Shown here: positions 33,789 to 41,373 of the stretch, in pieces
Layout of the letters: each line of letters starts with the position of its first letter
How positions within the stretch are numbered: the stretch's first letter is position 1
Assembly: GCF_000022365.1 (NCBI RefSeq)
Contig: NC_012804.1
Coordinates: 1,798,001-1,862,000 of the forward strand
Length of the DNA stretch: 64,000 nucleotides
Direction: 5' to 3'
From: Thermococcus gammatolerans EJ3
Lineage (GTDB): Archaea > Methanobacteriota_B > Thermococci > Thermococcales > Thermococcaceae
The notes under the pieces: model-generated
The model's input: the letters and a program-made list of their open reading frames with translations, nothing else
Told to the model about the DNA's origin: nothing
Databases searched by the model: none
Made by a program: the position numbers and the translations under genes

Positions 33789-34934
33789 ATGAGGAACGTT
33801 GCGGAACTGCCCCTCCACGGCGGCCACGTTCCCGCGTGGCTTGCCCAAAGAATGAGGAAGCTAACGAAACTAGTGCTAATACTCGCCGTTGACGAGTACG
33901 GGACGAAGGGTCTCCTTGAGAGGCTCTCCGACCCTATCTGGTTCCAGGCCTTCAACAACCTCATCGGCATGGACTGGGACTCCTCCGGTAGCACAACGGT
34001 AACGGTTGGGATGATAAAGGACGCCCTTTCCAAGGAGGAGCTCGGGGTTAAGGTAGCCGGCGGTAAAGGGAGGGCAAGCAGGAAAACACCGGAGGAGTTA
34101 AGAGCCATAGCGGAGCACTACGGACTCGACCCGGAACCTTACATCAGAACGTCCAGGCTCGTCGCGAAGGTCGACACCGTCGCCTTCCAGACAGGTTACC
34201 AGCTCTACCACCACGCCTTCCTCCTCGACGAGGAGGGCAATTGGGCGGTGATACAGCAGGGGATGAACGAAAGGGCCAAGCTTGCAAGGCGCTACCACTG
34301 GTTCAACACCGAGACCTTTACCATCGATCCCCACAAGGCGATAGCGGGCATTAGGGCCAAAATTGCCCTCAATACTGTCTCAAAAGACTCCAGGGAATTT
34401 CAAAAGACCCTTCTCGATATCGTGAGTGAGAGGCCCGAGAAAATTGAACGGGAATTTGAAACCATAAAGGCCATAGCGAAGGGCTACCGTCCATTGGTCT
34501 ACTATCGCCCGAGGAACGTCGATGAGGTAACCGTTCTGAGGCGTTACGAAAGCCTTGGAAAACTGGAGCTCAACAGGAAGGCACTTGAATTCGCGAGGGA
34601 ACTGGGGGTTAGGAACTATGAGGAGCTTCTACTCCTCAAGGGCCTAGGTCCGAGCACGCTCAGGGCACTATCGCTAGTTGTGGAGCTGGTCTACGAGACG
34701 CCACCCAGCTGGAGGGACAGGGTTACCCATCCGGTCGATCCTTTCAAGTTCACCTACGCGGTCGGCGGAAAGGACCGCGTGCCGTTCCCAGTTGAGAAGA
34801 GAACCTACGATGAGCTCGTCTCCTTCCTTGAAAAGTTGGTCGAGAAGAACCGAGATGAGAGAACGCTGATCAGAAACGTTGCCAGGATCACGAAAAACTG
34901 GAAGTTTCCAGAGGAAGAGAAAAGGCCCACCTAA
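33789..34934 (+). CDS. DUF763 protein with helix-hairpin-helix
   Basis: 381 residues. The N-terminus RNVAELPLHGGHVPAWLAQRM is the DUF763 signature. Other family blocks are GMDWDSSGSTTVTVGMIKDAL, YQLYHHAFLLDEEGNWAVIQQGMNE and LLLLKGLGPSTLRALSLVVELVY, the last a helix-hairpin-helix. These suggest a nuclease or DNA-processing protein, but no reaction is established. The start is placed at the ATG that matches the family N-terminus; GGAGG abuts it and a TATA box lies 26 bp upstream, so translation may be leaderless. It ends four bases inside the convergent DUF89 gene. Confidence 0.85.
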   Translation: MRNVAELPLHGGHVPAWLAQRMRKLTKLVLILAVDEYGTKGLLERLSDPIWFQAFNNLIGMDWDSSGSTTVTVGMIKDALSKEELGVKVAGGKGRASRKTPEELRAIAEHYGLDPEPYIRTSRLVAKVDTVAFQTGYQLYHHAFLLDEEGNWAVIQQGMNERAKLARRYHWFNTETFTIDPHKAIAGIRAKIALNTVSKDSREFQKTLLDIVSERPEKIEREFETIKAIAKGYRPLVYYRPRNVDEVTVLRRYESLGKLELNRKALEFARELGVRNYEELLLLKGLGPSTLRALSLVVELVYETPPSWRDRVTHPVDPFKFTYAVGGKDRVPFPVEKRTYDELVSFLEKLVEKNRDERTLIRNVARITKNWKFPEEEKRPT

Positions 34935-35791
34935 GGCCCGAAGGGAGAGCGAACGCAAAGCAACGAGCCCTGGGGCACGTTTAGTTCCCTCGCTATCGGC
35001 CGGCACTTGGCCTTCAGGAGGTAGAAAATCCTCCCATCTTTCCTCTCGCTCAGGGTCTCAAAGTTCCCCTGTCCCTTGGCTATTATTACGTCCGCCTTCT
35101 CGAAGACCTCCATGAACTCCCGAGAAACAAGGCCAAAGGGCACACCGACTATTCTCGTCCCAGTCGAGATTACCTCGCCAATCTCCTCAAGGCCCGCTCG
35201 CCTGAGATCCTCAACGGTGGCGTCGTTTATTATCGGTCCCTCCTTGCCGGCGATGTAGATCTTCAATTGGGGAAACTCTTCCCGAATCTTCCTGAGGAAC
35301 AGCCTGTCGAAATATATCTCGCCGCAGTTGTCCGTGAGGTAGAGGAGGATCTTTGCCCTACTCAGCCTATTGAAGAGTTCATCGGAGTTGTCGATGTAGA
35401 GCTCTTCCCCGAGCATTGCCCTAACGTCCTCCTCAATCCTCTCGGGGGAGTAGCCGACGGCGAAGTCTATCACGTTGCCAATTATGGCGAGCTTTAGTGC
35501 GGTCTTAAGGTCGATATTTTCCCGTTCGAGATCAGAGACGACTTTCTCAGCCAGCCTGTTCGAGAGTTCCTTGTACTCCCTGAACGGATCGTCGTTCCCA
35601 ATGGCATCATAAACCTCAAGGAATACTCTGCTCCCGATCACTGCGGGTATGGAGTCTTCTTTCATCTCAGCTATCCCCTTCGCGGCCCTCAAAATACCTC
35701 TCTTCCTGACACCAAGGTCTTCGGTTCCCATTTCGACAATCTTTTGACACTGACTGGCAATGCACGAGAAGCACTCGTAGTGAACCTTCAT
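34931..35791 (-). CDS. DUF89 damage-control phosphatase-like protein
   Basis: 286 residues of the DUF89/ARMT1-like family (PH1575-type in Pyrococcus). The N-terminal CFSCIASQC cysteine cluster, LYLTDNCGEIYFDRLFLRKI with metal-binding D and N, and IIAKGQGNFETLSERKDGR are family motifs. These enzymes dephosphorylate harmful sugar or vitamin phosphates; a defined substrate is not readable. The start is the ATG after GGTGGTGGA; a longer extension (42 codons) is unlikely. Confidence 0.88.
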   Translation of the reverse strand: MKVHYECFSCIASQCQKIVEMGTEDLGVRKRGILRAAKGIAEMKEDSIPAVIGSRVFLEVYDAIGNDDPFREYKELSNRLAEKVVSDLERENIDLKTALKLAIIGNVIDFAVGYSPERIEEDVRAMLGEELYIDNSDELFNRLSRAKILLYLTDNCGEIYFDRLFLRKIREEFPQLKIYIAGKEGPIINDATVEDLRRAGLEEIGEVISTGTRIVGVPFGLVSREFMEVFEKADVIIAKGQGNFETLSERKDGRIFYLLKAKCRPIARELNVPQGSLLCVRSPFGP

Positions 35792-35866
35792 TCCACCACC
35801 GCTATCTTCATGATCCAGCGATTTAAATCGCTTTCGCAGGCAAGCTTTTGGGAAAAGTTTGGCTAG

Positions 35867-36110
35867 AAGTTCGTGATTCCTCTTTTGGGCTCCTTTGTAA
35901 TAGGATTTCAAAATCAAGCCCGCTATTGAAAGTTTGAATTCACCAAGTTAAGGCTTTTTATGCGCGGTTCAGGTAGAACCGCGCCCCACCAGAGCGCAAA
36001 AAAGCTTGAACCCAAGCTAAAAGGTGCTTTTAAATGAATTCGTTCAGTCAAAGGAGCAATTTGGGGGAAATCCACTCAAAAACTACTCTTCAAAAAGGAA
36101 TCACGAACTT
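35867..36110. repeat. Long-spaced inverted repeat flanking hairpins
   Basis: AAGTTCGTGATTCCT (35867-35881) is repeated exactly in reverse complement at 36096-36110; a shorter pair GCTCCTTTG/CAAAGGAGC (35889-35897 and 36050-36058) lies inside, and AAAAGTTT is shared just outside the arms. Ends are about 30 bp, imperfect. MITE-like layout, but no target-site duplication was verified. Confidence 0.4.
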
Positions 36111-36114
36111 TGAT

Positions 36115-36139
36115 GAAACTTTTGCTTGGCAAAAGTTTC
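36115..36139. repeat. Perfect 11-bp stem hairpin beside tRNA-Leu
   Basis: GAAACTTTTGC and GCAAAAGTTTC pair fully with the loop TTG. On the tRNA-Leu strand this lies just after the encoded CCA, so it would be part of the 3' trailer, and might help processing or termination. Confidence 0.5.
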
Positions 36140-36144
36140 GTTTC

Positions 36145-36232
36145 TGGTGCGGGGGCGGGGATTTGAACCCCGGAACCCCTGCGGGACGGGACCCTCAATC
36201 CCGCGCCTTTGACCAGGCTCGGCAACCCCCGC
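36145..36232 (-). tRNA. tRNA-Leu (anticodon GAG)
   Basis: 88 nt on the minus strand with acceptor GCGGGGG/CCCCCGC, a long variable arm as in leucine tRNAs, T-arm GGGGTTCAAATCCCC and encoded CCA after the discriminator A. The anticodon loop TTGAGGG gives GAG, reading CUC codons. No intron. A TATA box (AACTTTATAAATCC, about 36258-36271) lies upstream. Confidence 0.93.
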
Positions 36233-36329
36233 GTTGCCAATTATAAGGGTCGAGGAGGATTTATAAAGTTTTCCCTCGAGAGATACCAAAAAATTTATAA
36301 ATCAACTCCCGTCTATGGTTTCGGGTTGA

Positions 36330-36407
36330 GGGCCGGTAGCTTAGCCTGGTTAGAGCGGCGGACTCTTAATCCGCAGGTCGGGGGTTCAAATCCCCCCCGG
36401 CCCGCCA
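36330..36407 (+). tRNA. tRNA-Lys (anticodon CTT)
   Basis: 78 nt: acceptor GGGCCGG/CCGGCCC, anticodon loop CTCTTAA giving CTT, T-arm GGGGGTTCAAATCCCCC, discriminator G and encoded CCA. No intron. TATA box AATTTATAAATC at about 36290-36301. Divergent from tRNA-Leu. Confidence 0.94.
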
Positions 36408-36478
36408 GATCGCGTTTCTTCTCGACGCGTTCCGCCTGAGAAGGAGTGCGTCTGAGCAAAGTAAGGGAGTTTGTAAAG

Positions 36479-37657
36479 ATGAGTTTTGAAAGATTGGGCT
36501 TGTCAGAATCAAGTTTAGAGGCAGTTAGAAGGAAGGGTTTTGAAGTCCCAACGGACATTCAAAGGGAAGTCATCCCACGCCTCCTTGAGGGGGAGGTTGA
36601 TATAATCGGCCAGTCCCAAACGGGAACAGGGAAAACTGCGGCGTTTGCACTTCCTATAATAGAGGCAATCGACCCCAACGAAAAAACAGTGCAGGCCATA
36701 ATACTCACCCCCACCAGAGAGCTGGCACTTCAGGTGGCGAACGAGATCAAAAGCCTCCGGGGGAAGAAGAGGGTCTACGTCTACGCGATCTACGGCGGTC
36801 AGCCGATAGGGCCGCAGATAAGGGCCCTCGAAAGGGGAGTTCATGTGGTCGTTGGAACTCCGGGCAGGGTGCTCGATCATCTAAACCGGGGTACCCTGGA
36901 TCTCAGCTCGGTAAGGTTCTTCGTACTTGACGAGGCCGATAGAATGCTCGACATGGGTTTCGTCGATGACATCGAGGAGATAATGAGGCGCGCGCCCCAG
37001 GAGAAGAGGATCCTGATGTTCTCGGCGACGATGCCAATGGGAATTCTCCTCCTGGCAAAGAAGTACATGCGGAACCCCGAGGTCATTCTCGTTAGCAGGG
37101 ATGAGGTGGTACCCGAGATGGTTGATCAGGAGTACGTGGAGGTCCTTCCTGCGAGAAAGTACGAAAAGCTGAAAGAGGTTCTCGGGGAGGGGTTTTACGG
37201 CATAATCTTCTGCCACACCAAGAGGGAAACCCGGGAACTGAGCGAGAGGCTGAGGAGAGACAGCTTCAGGGCCGATGCCCTCAACGGGGACATGAGCCAG
37301 GCCGCGAGGGAGAGAACCTTCGGTCGCTTTAAGGAGGGAAAGATCAACGTTCTCGTTGCCACAGACGTTGCCGCGAGAGGACTAGACGTCAGGGAGATAA
37401 GTCACGTGATAAACTACTCCCTCCCCATGAACACGGAACAGTACATCCACAGGATAGGCAGGACTGGCAGAATGGGAAAGAGAGGAAAGGCCATTACTTT
37501 TCTTAAACCAGGTGAGATTGGCAGGTTCAGGGACATAGCAAGGAAAGCCAAGGTCGAGGTGAAGAGATCCAAGCTGAGTGAGAGAATTCCCAAGCGCTTC
37601 AGGGAAGAGGATCTCGAGAGGGAGTACAGGAGAAGATGGGGAAGGAAAAGGTTCTAA
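36479..37657 (+). CDS. DEAD-box RNA helicase
   Basis: 392 residues. Q motif GFEVPTDIQREVIP, motif I SQTGTGKT, Ia PTRELALQV, II DEAD, III SAT, V TDVAARGLDVR and VI HRIGRTGR are all present in order. ATP-dependent RNA unwinding, probably in ribosome biogenesis or mRNA handling at low temperature for the organism. The start at MSFERLGLSE has AAGGGAGT upstream; the GTG 11 codons before it is less likely. The basic C-terminus (RRRWGRKRF) may bind RNA. Confidence 0.96.
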   Translation: MSFERLGLSESSLEAVRRKGFEVPTDIQREVIPRLLEGEVDIIGQSQTGTGKTAAFALPIIEAIDPNEKTVQAIILTPTRELALQVANEIKSLRGKKRVYVYAIYGGQPIGPQIRALERGVHVVVGTPGRVLDHLNRGTLDLSSVRFFVLDEADRMLDMGFVDDIEEIMRRAPQEKRILMFSATMPMGILLLAKKYMRNPEVILVSRDEVVPEMVDQEYVEVLPARKYEKLKEVLGEGFYGIIFCHTKRETRELSERLRRDSFRADALNGDMSQAARERTFGRFKEGKINVLVATDVAARGLDVREISHVINYSLPMNTEQYIHRIGRTGRMGKRGKAITFLKPGEIGRFRDIARKAKVEVKRSKLSERIPKRFREEDLEREYRRRWGRKRF

Positions 37658-37662
37658 AAAGG

Positions 37663-37737
37663 TGGAGCCGGGACCGGGATTTGAACCCGGGTGGAAGGGA
37701 TCTGCAGTCCCTCGCCTCGCCTCTAGGCTATCCCGGC
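37663..37737 (-). tRNA. tRNA-Cys (anticodon GCA)
   Basis: 75 nt: acceptor GCCGGGA/TCCCGGC, anticodon loop CTGCAGA giving GCA, T-arm CGGGTTCAAATCCCG, discriminator T (U) and encoded CCA. Located 18 bp downstream of tRNA-Ser on the same strand, probably co-transcribed, and only five bases from the convergent helicase stop. Confidence 0.93.
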
Positions 37738-37755
37738 ATTGAACCCGAGAAAATT

Positions 37756-37841
37756 TGGCGCCGCGGCGGGGATTTGAACCCCGGTGGGCACCGCCCACCG
37801 GCTTAGCAGGCCGGCGCCCTACCAGGCTAGGCTACCGCGGC
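37756..37841 (-). tRNA. tRNA-Ser (anticodon GCT)
   Basis: 86 nt: acceptor GCCGCGG/CCGCGGC, anticodon loop CTGCTAA giving GCT (AGC/AGU codons), long variable arm TGGGCGGTGCCCACC, T-arm GGGGTTCAAATCCCC, discriminator G and encoded CCA. A TATA box (AGCTTAAAAACCC near 37868-37880) lies about 30 bp upstream. Confidence 0.94.
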
Positions 37842-37887
37842 ACGCCCGAGGTATATGAGCGGGGGAGGGTTTTTAAGCTTTTTGCTA

Positions 37888-39033
37888 CTAATAGAACTTC
37901 CCGAAGTTGTACTGGGGAATGGGACACTGGACTATCCTCCTCGACCAGAGACAGTCGGCACAGCTCGGCTCGTTGCCCCAGCAATCAATATCGGTTGTTT
38001 TCACGAAGTCGCAGGCATCGACGAGGGGACAGTCGGTGCAGGACGGGTACATGTAGTTCTTCATGGTGAAGCGGAACCACGTGTACTTTTCGCTCGTCCA
38101 TATCTCCGCGAGGCTCTTTTCTCTGACGTTTCCAAAGGAGTAGGCGTTCACTTTCTTCTTCCTGCCGAAGATGTACTCGTAGTAGGTGTGGAGGAACCGG
38201 TAGCAGGGTGCAACCTCTCCGTCCCATCTAACGACCGCCACGTTGTTCTCGTCGAAATCGCACTGCCTCTCGGTCTTCAGCTCAAAGTACGGCAGCTTTA
38301 TGTAAAGGCCGCTGTGGGCGATCTTGTACAGCTCATCGAGGATCGGTTTCATATCAACGCTCCCATCGTAAACTATGTCCTTGGTTTGCTCTTCAGTCAA
38401 TGGGAGGAGGTTCGAAACCAGCATTGAATCGACGCCGAGATCTAGGAGATAACGGGCGAGATCAGGCAGTTCCATGTAGTTCTCCTTGGTCACGACGACT
38501 TCAACTCCAATGCTCGGTTTATGCGTTCCCGTCTCCTCCCGGTATTTCACGAGCTTCCTTATCTTGTCCGCTGTAACCGCCGCGGCAATGTGACCGAGTG
38601 TTATCGCGTTCTGGGCCGTTGGCACGGTGTCCATGGAAAAGTATACCAGCTCAACCCCAAGCTCAGATATCTCTCGGAGCATTTTGTCCGTCAGCAGGGT
38701 TCCGTTCGTGCTCATCCCGAGGGCAAACCCCCTCCTCTTAACTTCCCGGACCATGTCCATGAAGCGCGGGTGGACGGAAGGCTCACCTATCCCTCCGAAG
38801 TAGATCATTCTGAGCTCTGGAAACTCCTCCGCGTCGTCGAGTATCTTGAGGAAGAGGTCCCAGTCCATATCCCCCTCTTTATCTTCCCAGTACTGCTTGA
38901 AGCACATCTCGCACTTCAGGTTGCACCTGCTGGTTACTTCTATGTACAGGTACTTCATGTCGAGCTTCGGTCTGACTATTACCTTCCCGTCCCACAGAGT
39001 GAAGGTGTACTCTTTGCCGACTTCCTTCACCAC
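37888..39033 (-). CDS. Radical SAM protein for tungsten-oxidoreductase cofactor (CMO type)
   Basis: 381 residues. The radical SAM motif CNLKCEMC is near residue 36, and a SPASM-type cysteine-rich end (CTDCPLVDACDF, CADCLW) would bind more Fe-S clusters. Such proteins always accompany tungsten aldehyde oxidoreductases and are called cofactor-modifying proteins. The start is a GTG two bases after the MoaD-like stop, with GGGAGG as ribosome site; an ATG 45 bases upstream would overlap the MoaD gene. Third gene of the aor operon. Confidence 0.88.
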   Translation of the reverse strand: MVKEVGKEYTFTLWDGKVIVRPKLDMKYLYIEVTSRCNLKCEMCFKQYWEDKEGDMDWDLFLKILDDAEEFPELRMIYFGGIGEPSVHPRFMDMVREVKRRGFALGMSTNGTLLTDKMLREISELGVELVYFSMDTVPTAQNAITLGHIAAAVTADKIRKLVKYREETGTHKPSIGVEVVVTKENYMELPDLARYLLDLGVDSMLVSNLLPLTEEQTKDIVYDGSVDMKPILDELYKIAHSGLYIKLPYFELKTERQCDFDENNVAVVRWDGEVAPCYRFLHTYYEYIFGRKKKVNAYSFGNVREKSLAEIWTSEKYTWFRFTMKNYMYPSCTDCPLVDACDFVKTTDIDCWGNEPSCADCLWSRRIVQCPIPQYNFGKFY

Positions 39034-39034
39034 T

Positions 39035-39286
39035 TCAACCGCCTCCCGCCGGTGGAAAAACGCTAACCGTATCGTCATCTGAAATGGGAGTTTCCAGTCC
39101 CTGAAGGTGTTCGATGTTCTTACCGTTAACGAGAATCAGGTAGCCGTCTTCGAGTTCCTTTTTGACCCCCGGAAACCGCCGATCGAGTTCATCCAACAAC
39201 TCCCCAACGGTTTTAACGCCCCCGATTTCAAGCATTCGCTTTCCCACGATGTCGATGAGAGTGGCGAACACCTTAACTTTTACCAT
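39035..39286 (-). CDS. MoaD/ThiS-like sulfur-carrier protein
   Basis: 83 residues of the ubiquitin-like MoaD family. The C-terminus FPPAGGG provides the glycine tail that becomes a thiocarboxylate for pterin dithiolene synthesis. The position between aor and the radical SAM gene points to a specialised role in tungstopterin assembly for AOR. It lies 67 bp after aor on the same strand. Confidence 0.93.
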   Translation of the reverse strand: MVKVKVFATLIDIVGKRMLEIGGVKTVGELLDELDRRFPGVKKELEDGYLILVNGKNIEHLQGLETPISDDDTVSVFPPAGGG

Positions 39287-39353
39287 ACAACGTCACCTGA
39301 ACAAGTTCCTCAGCGTGAAGCTATTAAAAAATTGCTGGACAAAAATGGGAAAA

Positions 39354-41171
39354 TCAGAGGAACTCCTTGATGCCGAGCTCCTCGGCCTTCTCCGGCGGAA
39401 CCCTTCCATCTTCGGTCCAGCCGCGGAGCTGGTAGTAGCGCGGCAGCATCTCCTTGAGCCTGACAACGTGTCCCTTGTTCGGTCCCTCCGGCATCGGCTC
39501 CTCGAGGAAGCGCTTCGGCAGGGTGTCGTCCTTAAGCGGATCGAGGCCGGCCTTGAGGTTGAAGATCCTCTCGGCGTTCCATATTCTCTCTCCGACCTTG
39601 AGGTAGTCCTCAGTTGAGAAGTCCCAGCCAAGGGCCGCGTTGAGCATGTCGCGGTAGTCGTCGGCGCCGAGTCCAAAGGTCGTGAACAGACACAAACCGG
39701 CGGCGTCTATGAGGGCGCTGAGATCCTGGAAGAGTATGAGCATCTTGATCTTGTCGTCGCTTATGTCGTGCGGATCCATCTTGTACGGATAGCCGAGGAT
39801 CTCTGGGCTTATCATATAGTTCTTGATGTGGCATCCACCGCGGTTGTTGGTTGCGTAACCAAGGCCGTGACCCTCCGCACCCCTCGGGTCGTAAGCCGGG
39901 AGTTCAAGCTTCTTGACGCTCATTGAGAACTCGGGGTGGCCGTACATCTCGGCGAAGCGGTAGCTTCCCTCGGCAAGCTTGTCTCCGAGGCCTTCCCTCT
40001 TGGCTATCTTCTCGATGTAGTAGTGCAGAACTTCCGTGTTACCCCACCTGAAGGGCGGAGCGTCGCCGAGGTCATCGTCTGTAAGGTAGCCCTTCTCGTA
40101 GAGCTCCATTGCCGCTGCCAAAGTTCCACCGGTTGAGATGGTGTCGAGACCGAACTCGTCACACTGGTGGTTGGCCTCGATAATGCTCGCGAGGTCGTTT
40201 ATTCCGAGGTTGGCACCGAGCGCCCATATGCTCTCGTACTCGGGGCCTTCAGTAACGCCAACGGTTGGCAACTTGTTGACCCTTCCACATCCGATTGGAC
40301 AGGCGTAGCACGGCTGGTTCCTTATGAGGTACTTCTTGGCCATCGCCTCACCGCTCTGCTCATAGGCGTGTTCAAAGACGCCGGTCTGGAAGTTTCTCGT
40401 CGGGTAGAGACCGTTCTCGTTGATGATGTTAACGAGGACTGCGGTTCCGTAGTTGGGAAGTCCACCACCGGCGACCGGATCGTTCTTGAGCTTGTTTATC
40501 TTCTCCCTAACGGTGAGCATAAACTTCTGCTTGTCGGCAATTGGAACCCTCTTGCTTCCCTCTGCCACTATGGCCTTGAGGTTCTTGCTTCCCATAACCG
40601 CACCGACGCCACCTCTACCGGCCGCCCTGTGGCCGTCGTTCATTATGGCCGCGAACTTGACGAGGTTCTCACCGGCGGGGCCTATGCTCAGGATCCTGAT
40701 CTTCTTGCTACCGATTTCTTTCCTCAGCGTCTCCTCGGTCTCGCTCACTACTTTGCCCCACAGGTGTGAAGCGTCTCTGATCTCAACGTTGTCGTCCTTG
40801 ATGTAGATATAGACCGGACTCTCGGCCTTTCCTTCGATTATGATACCGTCCCATCCGGCGAACTTGAGTTCCGCACCGAAGTAACCGCCGGAGTTGGCCA
40901 TGGTTATGAAGCCCGTTGCCGGGCTCTTTGTTACGACGTTGTACCTGCCGCCGGTCGGAGCACTCGTTCCGCTGAGCGGACCCGGTGTTATTATCAGCAT
41001 ATTCTCCGGGCTGAGCGGGTCGACCTTGGGATCCATGTCCCTGAGAAGGAAGTATATTGCCAGTCCTCTGCTGCCAACCCACTTCTTGGCCAGCTCCTCG
41101 TCGTACTCCTCAACTTTGACCTCCCCAGTGGAGAGGTTCACGCGCAAAAACTTACCCCAGTTCCCGTACAT
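39354..41171 (-). CDS. aor: Tungsten-containing aldehyde:ferredoxin oxidoreductase
   Basis: 605 residues, the same length as P. furiosus AOR. It oxidises aldehydes to acids and reduces ferredoxin in peptide and sugar fermentation. CYACPIGC (about residues 288-295) and the later CLFTTFG provide the 4Fe-4S ligands; GRGGVGAVMGSKNLKAI and AYDPRGAEGHGLGYATNNRGGCH are pterin-binding blocks. The start ATG follows GAGGTG and a TATA box lies about 35 bp upstream. Operon aor-moaD-cmo. Confidence 0.97.
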   Translation of the reverse strand: MYGNWGKFLRVNLSTGEVKVEEYDEELAKKWVGSRGLAIYFLLRDMDPKVDPLSPENMLIITPGPLSGTSAPTGGRYNVVTKSPATGFITMANSGGYFGAELKFAGWDGIIIEGKAESPVYIYIKDDNVEIRDASHLWGKVVSETEETLRKEIGSKKIRILSIGPAGENLVKFAAIMNDGHRAAGRGGVGAVMGSKNLKAIVAEGSKRVPIADKQKFMLTVREKINKLKNDPVAGGGLPNYGTAVLVNIINENGLYPTRNFQTGVFEHAYEQSGEAMAKKYLIRNQPCYACPIGCGRVNKLPTVGVTEGPEYESIWALGANLGINDLASIIEANHQCDEFGLDTISTGGTLAAAMELYEKGYLTDDDLGDAPPFRWGNTEVLHYYIEKIAKREGLGDKLAEGSYRFAEMYGHPEFSMSVKKLELPAYDPRGAEGHGLGYATNNRGGCHIKNYMISPEILGYPYKMDPHDISDDKIKMLILFQDLSALIDAAGLCLFTTFGLGADDYRDMLNAALGWDFSTEDYLKVGERIWNAERIFNLKAGLDPLKDDTLPKRFLEEPMPEGPNKGHVVRLKEMLPRYYQLRGWTEDGRVPPEKAEELGIKEFL

Positions 41172-41203
41172 AGAAGCACCTCACGACAACTAAGTACATT
41201 GCC

Positions 41204-41213
41204 GTATATAAAA
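41204..41213 (-). promoter_or_regulatory. TATA box of aor operon
   Basis: AACTTTTATATACGG on the minus strand, about 38 bp before the ATG of aor. Leader about 15 nt with GAGGTG. Confidence 0.6.
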
Positions 41214-41291
41214 GTTTGGGAAAACACTACAATGCACACGGAAATGAGAAATTAAGCAGATAAATTTAACTCCAGTGTAGTACTAATCGGG

Positions 41292-41300
41292 ATATAAAAA
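41292..41300 (+). promoter_or_regulatory. TATA box of nreA gene
   Basis: TCGGGATATAAAAACC about 78 bp before the ATG of nreA; the leader would be about 50 nt. Confidence 0.4.
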
Positions 41301-41373
41301 CCATGAACTTCGAACCCTTGTTTCCGGAACGGCTTCGAAGGAAAAGGCTAAAACGTGGGGAGACAAACCAACC

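Larger units (their letters stand above)
35792..36144. other. Hairpin-rich intergenic region, no coding gene
   Basis: About 350 bp without a gene. It contains a strong hairpin (GCGCGGTTC/GAACCGCGC, loop AGGTA, 35962-35984), a second (AGCTTG/CAAGCT near 36003-36018), a third perfect 11-bp stem at 36115-36139 beside tRNA-Leu, and two outer arms with a 15-base exact inverted repeat (AAGTTCGTGATTCCT at 35867-35881 and its complement at 36096-36110). A TATA-like CTTTTTATG precedes the first hairpin, and TTTTAAATG occurs near 36028. Possibly a non-coding RNA or a small inverted-repeat element. Confidence 0.5.

Noticed and set aside
36111-36148. Possible box C/D sRNA starting at TGATGA near tRNA-Leu
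   Set aside because: No CTGA D box or C'/D' pair at a proper distance; the segment is better explained as a hairpin beside the tRNA.
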